A stretch of DNA of 64,000 bases from CBDHEY01 sp965262305. GTDB taxonomy: Bacteria > Pseudomonadota > Gammaproteobacteria > Pseudomonadales > Cellvibrionaceae. A program made the position numbers and the translations under genes. The DNA is taken from the NCBI GenBank assembly GCA_965262305.1, contig CBDHEY010000002.1:1984001-2048000 (forward strand). The letters run 5' to 3'. The notes beneath the pieces are model-generated. The model was not told the origin of the DNA, made no database searches, and saw only the letters and a program-made list of their open reading frames with translations. The number at the start of each line of letters is the position of its first letter. Position 1 is the first letter of the stretch. Shown here piece after piece: positions 33,391 to 42,779 of this stretch.

Positions 33391-34995
33391 TTAAAGTTGG
33401 CTAAAAAGAGTAAGTCTAGAGACGCGTACAAAAGATGATTGTGCGGCTTCGAGTATCAATGTTTGCGCAGAAAGACGACTAGCGGCCTCTGCGTAATCCA
33501 CATCCCTGAGTTCAGATAATAATTCTCTTGATACTATTTCCGAATCGAAATGTAATTGTTCAGTGCTTTCTAGCGTGTTTAAACGAGCACCAATTTTAGA
33601 GGTGACTTCAAGCACACTTGTTTGTGTGTTCCCTAAGTTTGTTATTGTATTATTTACAATTTCGGCGAGAGTTTCACGCCCCTCATCTGTACTATCATAA
33701 TTCTTCATCGCTTCACTAAAACGCGCCATTGTTGTAAGAATATCTTGCTTTTCAGTAGAATCGATAAAAACCTGATCACCAGGCTGCTGTAAAACACCAT
33801 TCGTTGAAATAGACCCTGTAGTAGCATCTAATCCTAATATTGTGTCCACATTTCCGTTGGAAGCGTTTCTAATTGTAAAATTAATACCGTCAGCATGACT
33901 TATACCAGTACTGTCAACTGTTAATCCTAAATTAGCTAGTTTTTGCGCATTTCCATTAGCACTACTTGTTAACACGTTTGCTAAATCAGTGTTACTTGTA
34001 ATATTTTGATCGAGAATAAATGTTTCTGTTCGACCAGAGACGAAAATTTCAAAGGTTTCATTATTTGGAGCTGTAAAATCAGTAGGAAACACGGCAGCAA
34101 GATCCGAACCGAACAATCTAGTTGCAGGTGTAGCAGCAGTGCCGGAAACGGGTGACCCAATTATTCTAAAGCTTGCTCCGTTAATTTCTATATTCTCACC
34201 AGTAGTAAATCGTTGGTTCTCAACAATGATCCGTCCGGTGTTTCGTTCTGTAGCAGTAAAATTTTTACCGGCAGGAACTAAAGCATTATCGGCATTAAAT
34301 GTAATTAATATGTCTTCCGGATAAAATTCATCATACAAATCTTGGTCAATGATTTCCCCCACAGAAACAGCAATAGGAGGTTGAGATGTATTGTTTGGAT
34401 TAACTGAAGTCGCAATGGTGTTTTGTGCGCTTTCAATGTCGACAAAAAGATCCTTTCCGGAATCGCTCATCGCTACAGTAGTATTATTTGCAATCCTCAC
34501 AAATTGCTGCCCTTCATCGCCATTATAAACAAAACCCGTCGACGCATTTCCGGTAAAAGGGGCTCCACTGGATCTGTATCCTCCGAAAATATAATCTCCG
34601 TTTGAGTTTTGCGTATTAAGCAAATTCTGCATTTCACCAATACGTGAATCAACTTCGCTCGCGATAGTTTGATATTCAGACTCAGACAATGTGGCCGTGT
34701 TACCAGCCTGAATTGCAAGTTCTTGAATTCTAATGATTAAATTATTGACACTTCGCAGTACAGATTCTTCAATCGTTAGGTTGTTCGTTGCAATATTAAT
34801 GTTTTTTCGAAACTGCTCCACTCCCGCAAGCTCATTAGTAAGCGCCAATATTTTTGTAGATGCAACTGGATCATCCGATGGATCAAGCACACGTCGGCCG
34901 GTGGAGAGTTGCTCTTGCGTATGCGATATCGCTTCGCTAGCATCTGCCATACTATTGTTGGCGATATTAAAAATTTGTATTGAAGAAATACGCAT
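33391..34995 (-). CDS. flgL: FlgL, hook-filament junction protein (HAP3)
   Basis: 534 residues against about 310-400 in common relatives. N-terminal MRISSIQIFNIANNSMADASEAISHTQEQLSTGRRV and C-terminal DVDYAEAASRLSAQTLILEAAQSSFVRVSRLTLFSQL are the flagellin-like ends typical of FlgL. The middle (about residues 150-430) is enlarged, with Thr/Ile/Asn-rich beta segments. FlgL is the adaptor between FlgK and the filament. It starts 11 nt after flgK and is the last gene of the flgF operon. Confidence 0.93.
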   Translation of the reverse strand: MRISSIQIFNIANNSMADASEAISHTQEQLSTGRRVLDPSDDPVASTKILALTNELAGVEQFRKNINIATNNLTIEESVLRSVNNLIIRIQELAIQAGNTATLSESEYQTIASEVDSRIGEMQNLLNTQNSNGDYIFGGYRSSGAPFTGNASTGFVYNGDEGQQFVRIANNTTVAMSDSGKDLFVDIESAQNTIATSVNPNNTSQPPIAVSVGEIIDQDLYDEFYPEDILITFNADNALVPAGKNFTATERNTGRIIVENQRFTTGENIEINGASFRIIGSPVSGTAATPATRLFGSDLAAVFPTDFTAPNNETFEIFVSGRTETFILDQNITSNTDLANVLTSSANGNAQKLANLGLTVDSTGISHADGINFTIRNASNGNVDTILGLDATTGSISTNGVLQQPGDQVFIDSTEKQDILTTMARFSEAMKNYDSTDEGRETLAEIVNNTITNLGNTQTSVLEVTSKIGARLNTLESTEQLHFDSEIVSRELLSELRDVDYAEAASRLSAQTLILEAAQSSFVRVSRLTLFSQL

Positions 34996-35006
34996 AATTA
35001 ACGACC

Positions 35007-38000
35007 TTAAAAAGAATTAATTAAACGATCAAACAAATCTCTCGCAACGGATATAACTTGAGCATTTGCAGAATAAATTTGTTCAAAACGAAGCAAATTA
35101 GATGCTTCTTCGTCAAGGTTTACTGCGGATATGGAGTCTCGTGTAGCCGTTGTTTGTTCAAGCACTTGTTCACTCGCATCACGATTAATCCGTGTCGCGC
35201 TCGTGCCGATTCCGATAACTTCTACTAACGAAGAATAGCTATCTGTAAAGTTAGACTGGCCTTCATCCATCGTTCCTGCTATTTGAAGCTCAGACAGCGC
35301 CAATGCATTCCTATTATCAGAAGCACCTTCCGAGTTAAACTGAATGTTAAATTGATCTCCCTGATTTGGAACACCTTCAAGAGTGGCTTGAATACCAATA
35401 TAAGTAGATCTAGCAAAATTAGCTGTTGAACTATCACCAAACAAAAGACTATTTGAAGGAAATGTCGTCATGCTAACGCCGTCGTCCAAACTAATATCAA
35501 TATTCCCTCCGACTAAGATCGATGAAGCTACACTATTACCATTTCCTAAAAGAGATAAATTTTCATTCACACCATCACTAACATCAATTGTTTGTCCGCT
35601 TTGTGCGATAAAATCGATTTGTAAATCGTCCCCTTCAGAGGAATGTATTTGTAACTCAGGTAGTGATGTCACAGCATCCCCACCTGCCACTGCATATATA
35701 CCTAGTGCCGCTAAATTTGCGTTATTGTTTATTTGTTCAGCCAGATAATCATTAAATTCGTTCGGCTCAGTTTGCGGATTAGGTACACCACTCGCCAGAG
35801 AAACAACTCCAGAGGTATCCGTTTGAGTTTGAATTAAATCCTCACCATTTAATGTGATTTGTAAAGGGTAATCACGACTCACTTGTAAATTGGATATTTC
35901 TAGATAATTAAATGCATTGGCATAAACACCGGGTTCGTTGTTTAGCATCCCCGCAGTTTCTCGTGCACTTGCATGAAGATTTGTAAATAAATTTTCCGTG
36001 ACATCAAGTTGACCAGGAATATCTGAGGGGCGCGTTAAACTAATTACTTCTGCAGGGTAACGATTGTTAACTTCGCCATCTCCGCTTACACCATCAACAT
36101 CACCAACTGTTGTAAAGGTAGCGCCTTCAATATTAAACCCTAATAAATTATTTGCCTGACCTGCAACCGCTAGATCCAAATTACCATCTGGATCGTCATC
36201 GTAATTCTGAAGGGTAATATCCCCACTTCCAGGAGTAATCAATCTAAAAGCAAGTGTTCCCGTATCGGAAAGATATGCTGCAACATCAGAACCAGTTAAC
36301 TGGGCATTAATAATAGATACCAAACTACTTTCATCAGGAATAGAAGAGTTGGCAATATTGATGGTAAATGTTCCGTCGTTAACGCCACCTGCTGTGCCAG
36401 AAACCACAATATCAAAAGCAAACTGACTTGTTGTTGGACTAAAGTCAGTAACGGTAAAATCTGGAGGACTTGCGGTGGGTGCTTCTAAAACTAAAGCTGC
36501 GGTCAAGATAGGATCTGTTCCGGTGGGTAGTCCAATGAGTCCGCCAGAAGTTGTCACGAGAGTTCCACCTGGATCAGCGGGAAATATCGATTCCTGTGCG
36601 CCAACAACATAACGTTGATTTCTTATTGGAGGTTCCAATTGCACTGGATTACTTGGGTCTGAAATATTAACAACGTCATAGGTTGTTGCAGTCCGAAAAA
36701 CTATGCCTAAGGGAGGATTTAACTCTCCAGGATTACTGAAAATAGCGAGCGGATTGCCATCTTGGTCACTCAGCGAAAGCACATCGCCAGAACTAATCGC
36801 ACCCGTTCCTGTATTACCTAAAGAGGCTTCTGTGACTAATGGGCTTCCGAAAGCAATATCACTTGGATTCACTAGTGAAGAAGAAAAATCTCTCGCACCT
36901 AAACGAGTGGGTTGCAATCGATAGGCGTCACCTTCTTGAAATGAACCATCTTCAAACACCATCTCCAAACCGTCAAATTCAACTGAGAGCGGATAGGCTC
37001 CGGTCAACAATCCAGAAGAAACTTCAGTGCTATCTGATAAACGTTCAACACGAAATAACCCGCCAGCTTCAATCGTTAACATGTAATCGCTAGTTGTTAT
37101 TTCACTAGAATCTGCGATATTTAAAGAGATTACTCTATCTTGCGGTGGTGTATTTTCACTGTTAGCAATGACTCGGTTCCGAGCAACCGTGGTGTTATTG
37201 ACATCATAAAAAAAGTTTCCACCAAACTGATCGTTTAAAGTAATACCTTGCTGGTGGATCTCATTAAATGTATCCGCCATCACCACGGCGATGCGACCAA
37301 GCTCGTTATAAGCCTGTTCTAAGATTCCATTTTGAAATCGAATTAGCCCTCCAAGTTCTCCTCCATTTACTGCATCGGTAATTGTCGTTTCACTTGCACC
37401 ATCAATAAAGACTACTTCGAGTTTTTGTGGGTTTTGATCACTTGTCACTAAATTCAGTTCACGAAATTCGTTACCAACGACAAGATTTTGCCCACCGGCT
37501 ATCACAACATTTACCTGACCAAATCCTTGATCAAATGTTTGAATACTCACTAATTCAGCCAATTTCCTTAGCGCTTCATCTCGTTGATCAAGTAGATCGT
37601 TCGGCGATTGACCGTTACTTCGGCCTATCGCTTCAGACACTTTTTGATTCAGCTCTGCAATATTGGTTGTTAACGCATTAATTTGAGCTGTAGTTGTTCT
37701 TATCGAAGTATCAACACCTTCATCGATAATTTCGAATCGACTATAAAGCGTATTAAAGCGATCACTTAAATTTTCTGATTCACTAAGAATAAGTTGACGT
37801 GCTGGAATAGAGGTTGGGTCATCAGCACCATTTTGTACTGAAGCAAAAAAAGATTCTAGTGCGGATGAAAGTCCGGTAGATGCATCAGAAAGCAACGAAT
37901 CTAATTGACTTATGTTACCAAAATAGCTTTCTAAGTCCGTAAACAAAGAAGTATCGATTCTAAGTTGTTCAGTAACAAATTGATCAGCAATACGTTCTAT

Positions 38001-38189
38001 TGCACTAACTGTAACACCATTACCGACATAACCTGCGTTTTGCAGCGTCGCGGGGTTTGTCGAAAGCTCAGTTCTTTGGCGACTGAACCCTTCAACATCT
38101 GCATTAGCAATATTATGGCCCGTAGTGCTTAACGAGGATTGCGCCGCACGAAGACCAGTAATACTAATACCAAGCAAAGAGCCGGTCAC
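35007..38189 (-). CDS. flgK: FlgK, hook-filament junction protein (HAP1), oversized
   Basis: 1060 residues, roughly twice the E. coli protein (about 547). N-terminal SLLGISITGLRAAQSSLSTTGHNIANADVEGFSRQR is the FlgK signature, and the C-terminal ISAVNLDEEASNLLRFEQIYSANAQVISVARDLFDRLINSF completes the D0/D1 helices. The extra roughly 500 residues lie in the middle (about 400-900) and are beta-rich, with Ser/Gly/Asp/Pro and Flagellin_IN-like fragments (SIPDESSLVSIINAQLTGSDVAAYL). The start at 38189 overlaps flgJ by 4 nt (ATGA), so translation is coupled. Confidence 0.94.
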   Translation of the reverse strand: MTGSLLGISITGLRAAQSSLSTTGHNIANADVEGFSRQRTELSTNPATLQNAGYVGNGVTVSAIERIADQFVTEQLRIDTSLFTDLESYFGNISQLDSLLSDASTGLSSALESFFASVQNGADDPTSIPARQLILSESENLSDRFNTLYSRFEIIDEGVDTSIRTTTAQINALTTNIAELNQKVSEAIGRSNGQSPNDLLDQRDEALRKLAELVSIQTFDQGFGQVNVVIAGGQNLVVGNEFRELNLVTSDQNPQKLEVVFIDGASETTITDAVNGGELGGLIRFQNGILEQAYNELGRIAVVMADTFNEIHQQGITLNDQFGGNFFYDVNNTTVARNRVIANSENTPPQDRVISLNIADSSEITTSDYMLTIEAGGLFRVERLSDSTEVSSGLLTGAYPLSVEFDGLEMVFEDGSFQEGDAYRLQPTRLGARDFSSSLVNPSDIAFGSPLVTEASLGNTGTGAISSGDVLSLSDQDGNPLAIFSNPGELNPPLGIVFRTATTYDVVNISDPSNPVQLEPPIRNQRYVVGAQESIFPADPGGTLVTTSGGLIGLPTGTDPILTAALVLEAPTASPPDFTVTDFSPTTSQFAFDIVVSGTAGGVNDGTFTINIANSSIPDESSLVSIINAQLTGSDVAAYLSDTGTLAFRLITPGSGDITLQNYDDDPDGNLDLAVAGQANNLLGFNIEGATFTTVGDVDGVSGDGEVNNRYPAEVISLTRPSDIPGQLDVTENLFTNLHASARETAGMLNNEPGVYANAFNYLEISNLQVSRDYPLQITLNGEDLIQTQTDTSGVVSLASGVPNPQTEPNEFNDYLAEQINNNANLAALGIYAVAGGDAVTSLPELQIHSSEGDDLQIDFIAQSGQTIDVSDGVNENLSLLGNGNSVASSILVGGNIDISLDDGVSMTTFPSNSLLFGDSSTANFARSTYIGIQATLEGVPNQGDQFNIQFNSEGASDNRNALALSELQIAGTMDEGQSNFTDSYSSLVEVIGIGTSATRINRDASEQVLEQTTATRDSISAVNLDEEASNLLRFEQIYSANAQVISVARDLFDRLINSF

Positions 38190-39205
38190 GATCGTGGCCC
38201 TCGTTTATCACTGGTGTCGGATATTTGTGTTAGATTTGAAATTCGCTTGAATATTTCTAAAACTTTTTTAGAATAATCTGGATCTGTAGCATATCCTGCC
38301 TTATGAATACTTTCGATAAAATTTTCTGGATCCGCTGCAGACTTTACGGCTTTCTCATAGCGTTGATTGTTTAAGATAAAATTCGTGTAATCATCAAAGC
38401 TTTGAGAAATATTAGCGTAACTACGAAAACTTGATTGTAATGGTTTGAAAGTATTATTGATAAATTCTAAAGATTTAACTGAAATTTTTTCCCCATTCCA
38501 GTCGCGACTCGCTTTAATATTAAATAAGTTATTTGAGCTTTGTCCGGATTTGTCCGCTAGTATGTATTTTCCCCAACCCGTTTCTAGGGCCGCTTGTGCC
38601 ATAAGTAAATTTTTATCTACACCTAATTTATTAGCGGCTTTTTGAGCTGATGACTCGATCATCTTAACAAACTCTGAAGGAGAATCAGCTATTGCGATTC
38701 TTTCTGCAGCCTGTGTACTTGCGTGACCCTCTTCTACTTCTCTTGAAGTAGTCACTTTCTTATTAACTTTAATTGACTCAAGACTATGGAAACTATTTTC
38801 GTTTACAGTGGAAATTGGTGTATCTATTTTTCGTAATTCTGCAATTGTATACTCTTGATCAGTCGGTAAGGCCGTGCTTGTTTCATTACCCGATAGTTGG
38901 CGATATAACACTTCCGCAATGCCTATTCCGTTACCATGAGATAGACTTAAAGAAAGCTGTTGATCATGAAGGTCCCGAAAATATTGGCTTTCGCTACTAT
39001 TTAAAAAATTTCCCTCTTCAAACACCGCATTAGTTTTACGCATTCCTTTTAGCATCATTTGAACAAATAGCGCTTCAAATTGCTGAGCAACTTTTTTTAT
39101 AGCGACATCTTTGTCTTCTTCATACTTTATTTTTTCTACGCCGTTTAAATCTGTAAAGATATCAGCTTGAGAATGAGATGTGGAAAATGTATTTGATATA
39201 TTCAT
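38186..39205 (-). CDS. flgJ: FlgJ, rod-cap scaffold and peptidoglycan hydrolase
   Basis: 339 residues from ATG 39205, which overlaps the flgI stop (TGATG). It is a bifunctional FlgJ. The N-terminal rod domain (about 30-115) includes VAQQFEALFVQMMLKGMRK and LSLSLSHGNGIGIAEVLYRQL. The C-terminal glucosaminidase domain (about 185-335) has AQAALETGWGKYIL with its catalytic Glu, SNNLFNIKA and AGYATDPDYSKKVL. It opens the cell wall so the rod can pass. The linker between the domains is rich in Ser/Thr/Glu. GGTGA precedes the start. Confidence 0.95.
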   Translation of the reverse strand: MNISNTFSTSHSQADIFTDLNGVEKIKYEEDKDVAIKKVAQQFEALFVQMMLKGMRKTNAVFEEGNFLNSSESQYFRDLHDQQLSLSLSHGNGIGIAEVLYRQLSGNETSTALPTDQEYTIAELRKIDTPISTVNENSFHSLESIKVNKKVTTSREVEEGHASTQAAERIAIADSPSEFVKMIESSAQKAANKLGVDKNLLMAQAALETGWGKYILADKSGQSSNNLFNIKASRDWNGEKISVKSLEFINNTFKPLQSSFRSYANISQSFDDYTNFILNNQRYEKAVKSAADPENFIESIHKAGYATDPDYSKKVLEIFKRISNLTQISDTSDKRGPRS

Positions 39206-40311
39206 CAAATCACCATAATCTCAGCTTTCAATGCGCCAGCTTGTTTAAGCGCTTCGAGTATTGCCATTAAATCACCTGGTGCAACACCTACATCGTTAAC
39301 AGCTTTCACAATATCATTTAATGATGGTCCCGGACCGAAGCGAAACATAGGTCCACTGTTTTCGGTGATTTCAACATCGCTGTCTGGTACAACTACTGAC
39401 GCGCCTTCTGCTAACGCATTGGGCTGGCTGACTTTAACGTCTTCTCTCACAGTTACAGTTAAAGAACCATGAGTAATTGCAACAGGAGATACACGAACAT
39501 GCTGACCTACCACTATGGTTCCGGTTCTCGAATTAATTATCACTCGAGCGGAACTGTCTCCAGGAACAACATCTAAATTTTCTAATAGTGAAAGATAGTT
39601 AACACGATGCGCAGGATTACGCGGTGCTTTTACTGCAATTGATGCAGAATCCATTGGAGCAGCGACATTTGGACCAACAAGATTATTAATTGTATCTGCC
39701 ACACGTTTTGCGGTAGTGAAATCTGGAGTGTGAAGATTAAAAATAATTTCATCTTCACCACCAAATGCTGTGGCCACTGGGCGTTCAACCATTGCACCAT
39801 CAGGAATTCTCCCAACAACAGGAACATTAACGGTCACTCGAGATCCGTCAGCACCTTCGGCACCAAATCCACCAACGATTAAGTTACCTTGTGCAATTGC
39901 ATAGATTTCGCCGTCTAGTGCTTTTAAAGGCGTAAGTAAAAGCGATCCTCCTCTTAAACTGCTGGCATTTGCAATCGAAGAAACGGTGATATCAATTTTT
40001 TGACCTGGTTTTGCAAATTCAGGAAGTTCTGCATGCACAGCAACCGCTGCGACATTTCTTAACTGAAAACTAGCGTTTGCCGGAATGGTAATGCCAAATT
40101 GTTTTAGCATCGAGGTAAAAGACTGCGTAGTAAATGGTGTTGAACCAGAAGAATCCCCTGTTCCATCAAGCCCCACAACCAATCCATAGCCTACAAGCTG
40201 ATTTACTCTCACACCAGCAATGCTGGTAAGATCTTTTATTCGCTCAGCAAAACAAATGCTAGACAAAACATTTAAAAAGACAAAAATTAAAAGAACTTTA
40301 ATTTTTTTCAT
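39205..40311 (-). CDS. flgI: FlgI, P-ring protein
   Basis: 368 residues from ATG 40311; ATG 40317 is also possible, but GGGA is better spaced for 40311. A signal peptide ends at CFAERIKD. The family phrases RIKDLTSIAGVRVNQLVGYGLVVGLDGTGD, FTTQSFTSMLKQFGI, KPGQKIDITVSSIANASSLRGGSLLLTPLK and the C-terminal APGDLMAILEALKQAGALKAEIMVI are all present at normal length. It forms the periplasmic P ring around the rod. It starts 12 nt after flgH. Confidence 0.97.
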   Translation of the reverse strand: MKKIKVLLIFVFLNVLSSICFAERIKDLTSIAGVRVNQLVGYGLVVGLDGTGDSSGSTPFTTQSFTSMLKQFGITIPANASFQLRNVAAVAVHAELPEFAKPGQKIDITVSSIANASSLRGGSLLLTPLKALDGEIYAIAQGNLIVGGFGAEGADGSRVTVNVPVVGRIPDGAMVERPVATAFGGEDEIIFNLHTPDFTTAKRVADTINNLVGPNVAAPMDSASIAVKAPRNPAHRVNYLSLLENLDVVPGDSSARVIINSRTGTIVVGQHVRVSPVAITHGSLTVTVREDVKVSQPNALAEGASVVVPDSDVEITENSGPMFRFGPGPSLNDIVKAVNDVGVAPGDLMAILEALKQAGALKAEIMVI

Positions 40312-40322
40312 ATTCATCCCGG

Positions 40323-41027
40323 TTAGAAAGGCCATATTGGACTGTTGAAAAAGCGTGTAAGCCAACCCATTTCTTGTGACTCAGCAAATTCTCCAGTCCC
40401 TGAATAAGTAATTCTTGCGTCTGCAATCTTATTTGACATGATGATATTATCTGGCGATATATCTTCGGTTCTTACCATTCCACTAATTCTTATGTATTCG
40501 TCTCCTCGATTTAATGTAATCCACTTTTCACCACGAATGATTAAATTTCCATTAGGAAGAATATTTGTAACAGTAACCGTGATTTCACCAGATAATTGAT
40601 TACTTTGATCAGCTTCTGCTTCTCCGGTAAATTCTCTTTCACCAATTAATCCTGTATTTAAACCAAATCCACCTAAATTTGGTGTGGCACCTAAGAGAGT
40701 TCCACTGGCAGCTGCGGGCGAAATAGACACGTCATTGTCCTTAGTCACTTCTATATTTGATGATTTAAAAGAAGAAGTTCTTTCTCTTAGAGTGACGGTT
40801 AATATGTCTCCAACTCGCGTTGCTTTTTGGTCTGTAAATAAAACCATTGCAGAATTTGGACTATATAATGACCCGTTAATAGGTTTATCTTGAGCGGGTT
40901 GTGTTCTCAGTACAGGGGCATAATATGGATCATTCGGTTGAACTGGGGGTTGGATAACACAACCTGACAAAGTCAATTTTATTAGAATAAAAACCAATAT
41001 TGCTGACTTCCTAATAGATTTTTTCAT
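40323..41027 (-). CDS. flgH: FlgH, L-ring lipoprotein
   Basis: 234 residues from ATG 41027; a TTG at 41045 lacks a ribosome-binding site. The lipoprotein signal has lipobox LTLSGC. The family core is SLYSPNSAMVLFTDQKATRVGDILTVTLRERTSS, the SGEITVTVTNILPNGNLIIRGEKWITLNRGDEYIRISGMVR block and the C-terminal QEMGWLTRFFNSPIWPF. It forms the outer-membrane L ring. Length is normal. Confidence 0.97.
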   Translation of the reverse strand: MKKSIRKSAILVFILIKLTLSGCVIQPPVQPNDPYYAPVLRTQPAQDKPINGSLYSPNSAMVLFTDQKATRVGDILTVTLRERTSSFKSSNIEVTKDNDVSISPAAASGTLLGATPNLGGFGLNTGLIGEREFTGEAEADQSNQLSGEITVTVTNILPNGNLIIRGEKWITLNRGDEYIRISGMVRTEDISPDNIIMSNKIADARITYSGTGEFAESQEMGWLTRFFNSPIWPF

Positions 41028-41059
41028 AATCCAACACCGCTTCAATCAATTAGGTAACA

Positions 41060-41845
41060 TTAAAGATTTTGTGAAATGAACTGCAGCATTTGATCTGCTG
41101 TGGATACCACTTTGGAATTCATTTCATAAGCTCGTTGCGTCGTAATCATATTTACCATTTCTTCTACAATGTCGACATTTGAATTTTCTAACATCCCTTG
41201 TTTGATCTGCCCCAAACCATTTTCACCAGGTGTTCCTGTGATAGGAGCGCCGCTCGATGCAGTCTCAAAAAACAAATTTCCGCCAATGGCTTGAAGCCCA
41301 GCGGGATTAACAAAATCAACAACTTGAAGATTGCCTACTGTCGTTGTAGTTGTTTCGCCAGTGATAGCAACATTTACCACGCCATCTGTGCCTATGGTTA
41401 CAGTCTGAGCATTGTCTGGAATGGTGATATTGGGATCTACAAGCAATCCACTGGCATTGACGAGTTGGCCTAGACCGTTAAGATGCAACTGTCCTGATCG
41501 AGTATAAGCTATGGTTCCATCGATCTGCTGAATAGGAAGAAATCCTCTACCGTCAATTGCTATATCCAAAGCTTGGCCTGTAATTTCTAAACTGCCTTCA
41601 GTAAACTGTTTTTGTGTTCCAACTACCCTCACACCGGTACCCAACTGAAGTCCTGAAGGTAATTGTGTCTCTTCCGTTGTTTGCGCTCCAGGCTGTCTTT
41701 GAATTTGATAAAGTAAATCCTCAAACACTGCGCGATCTCGTTTAAAGCCGACAGTTGAAGCATTCGCTAAGTTATTTGAAATTGTCGTTAAACGGGTATC
41801 TTGTGCTGACAATCCGGTTTTACTTACATAAAGAGCGGAATGCAT
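41060..41845 (-). CDS. flgG: FlgG, distal rod protein
   Basis: 261 residues, the usual length. MHSALYVSKTGLSAQDTRLTTISNNLANASTVGFKRDRAVFEDLLYQ at the N-terminus and NVDIVEEMVNMITTQRAYEMNSKVVSTADQMLQFISQ at the C-terminus are the FlgG signatures. It builds the distal rod through the P and L rings. It lies 35 nt after flgF. Confidence 0.97.
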   Translation of the reverse strand: MHSALYVSKTGLSAQDTRLTTISNNLANASTVGFKRDRAVFEDLLYQIQRQPGAQTTEETQLPSGLQLGTGVRVVGTQKQFTEGSLEITGQALDIAIDGRGFLPIQQIDGTIAYTRSGQLHLNGLGQLVNASGLLVDPNITIPDNAQTVTIGTDGVVNVAITGETTTTTVGNLQVVDFVNPAGLQAIGGNLFFETASSGAPITGTPGENGLGQIKQGMLENSNVDIVEEMVNMITTQRAYEMNSKVVSTADQMLQFISQNL

Positions 41846-41880
41846 TATTCACCTCACCTTCTCATTAAATTCATTTCTAT

Positions 41881-42627
41881 TTAGGATTGCTGCAACAGTC
41901 GTGCCGATGCTTCCGAGTTTTGTTCTGCACTTTGCATTATTTTTATTTGCATTTCATATTGCCTTGCCAAACTCAAAATGCTTGTCATTTCATGAATTGC
42001 ATTTACATTGGAACCTTCTAAGAAACCAGATATAACTTTCACATTTGCATCTACAGGAACTTCTTCTTCAGGGTTTTTCGTACGAATTAATCCATCTCCT
42101 GACTTTTCTAAGGTTTCAACGTTTGGATTAACAAGTTTTATTCTCTCTACAATAGCAACTTCGTTTAGTGCCTCACCTAAAGGAATAATAGAGATAGTCC
42201 CATCACGTGCAATCTCTATTTTTTCTGCAGCCGGAATCGCAATCGGACCGCCATTGCCCATTACGGGCAAGTTATTGCCGGTTCTTAACATGCCCACACT
42301 ATCAACGAAAAACGAACTTGCTCGAGTGTAGGCCTCGGTACCGTCAGGTGCCTGTACTGCAATAAAACCATCTCCTTCTATGGCCATGTCAAGATCCCGA
42401 CCCGTTTCAATTAATGGCCCTTTAGAAAAATCTGTAGCGGGATTTTCTGTTAACGCATAAGCTCGTGTAGGTAGCCCATCACCATAATAAACAGGCATAC
42501 TCCTCGCTTGTGCAAAATCGGCCCTAAACCCAGAAGTATTTACGTTCGCTAGGTTATTTGAGTGGGCGGTTTGAGCTAACATATTATGTTTGGCTCCAGT
42601 CATTGCGATGTATAAAGCTTTATCCAT
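41881..42627 (-). CDS. flgF: FlgF, proximal rod protein
   Basis: 248 residues. MDKALYIAMTGAKHNMLAQTAHSNNLANVNTSGFRADFAQARSMPVY and the C-terminal NVNAIHEMTSILSLARQYEMQIKIMQSAEQN are typical. It is the first gene of the flgFGHIJKL unit: a sigma-54 promoter lies about 65 bp upstream, and a terminator separates it from flgE. Confidence 0.96.
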   Translation of the reverse strand: MDKALYIAMTGAKHNMLAQTAHSNNLANVNTSGFRADFAQARSMPVYYGDGLPTRAYALTENPATDFSKGPLIETGRDLDMAIEGDGFIAVQAPDGTEAYTRASSFFVDSVGMLRTGNNLPVMGNGGPIAIPAAEKIEIARDGTISIIPLGEALNEVAIVERIKLVNPNVETLEKSGDGLIRTKNPEEEVPVDANVKVISGFLEGSNVNAIHEMTSILSLARQYEMQIKIMQSAEQNSEASARLLQQS

Positions 42628-42689
42628 GCGTACTCCAAAAATTGAATAATGCTAGTTTTCTGACATTTGAATTAGTTAACTAGGTATTG

Positions 42690-42705
42690 AGCAATAAGAA
42701 TGCCA
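42690..42705 (-). promoter_or_regulatory. Sigma-54 promoter of the flgF operon
   Basis: On the minus strand TGGCAT-TCTTA-TTGCT, with GG and GC 10 nt apart. The predicted start near 42679 gives a leader of about 52 nt. Confidence 0.85.
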
Positions 42706-42732
42706 AGGAAGAGATTAAAATATCTAGAAAAT

Positions 42733-42762
42733 AAAAAAGACCAGAATCGTTCTGGCCTTTTT
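42733..42762. terminator. Bidirectional terminator between flgE and flgF
   Basis: GACCAGAA-TCG-TTCTGGCC is an 8-bp stem (one G-U-type pair at the end) with TTTTTC on one side and TTTTTTATT on the other strand. It ends the flgBCDE transcript before the sigma-54 promoter of flgF. Confidence 0.88.
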
Positions 42763-42779
42763 CAAAAGAAGAGTTAAAT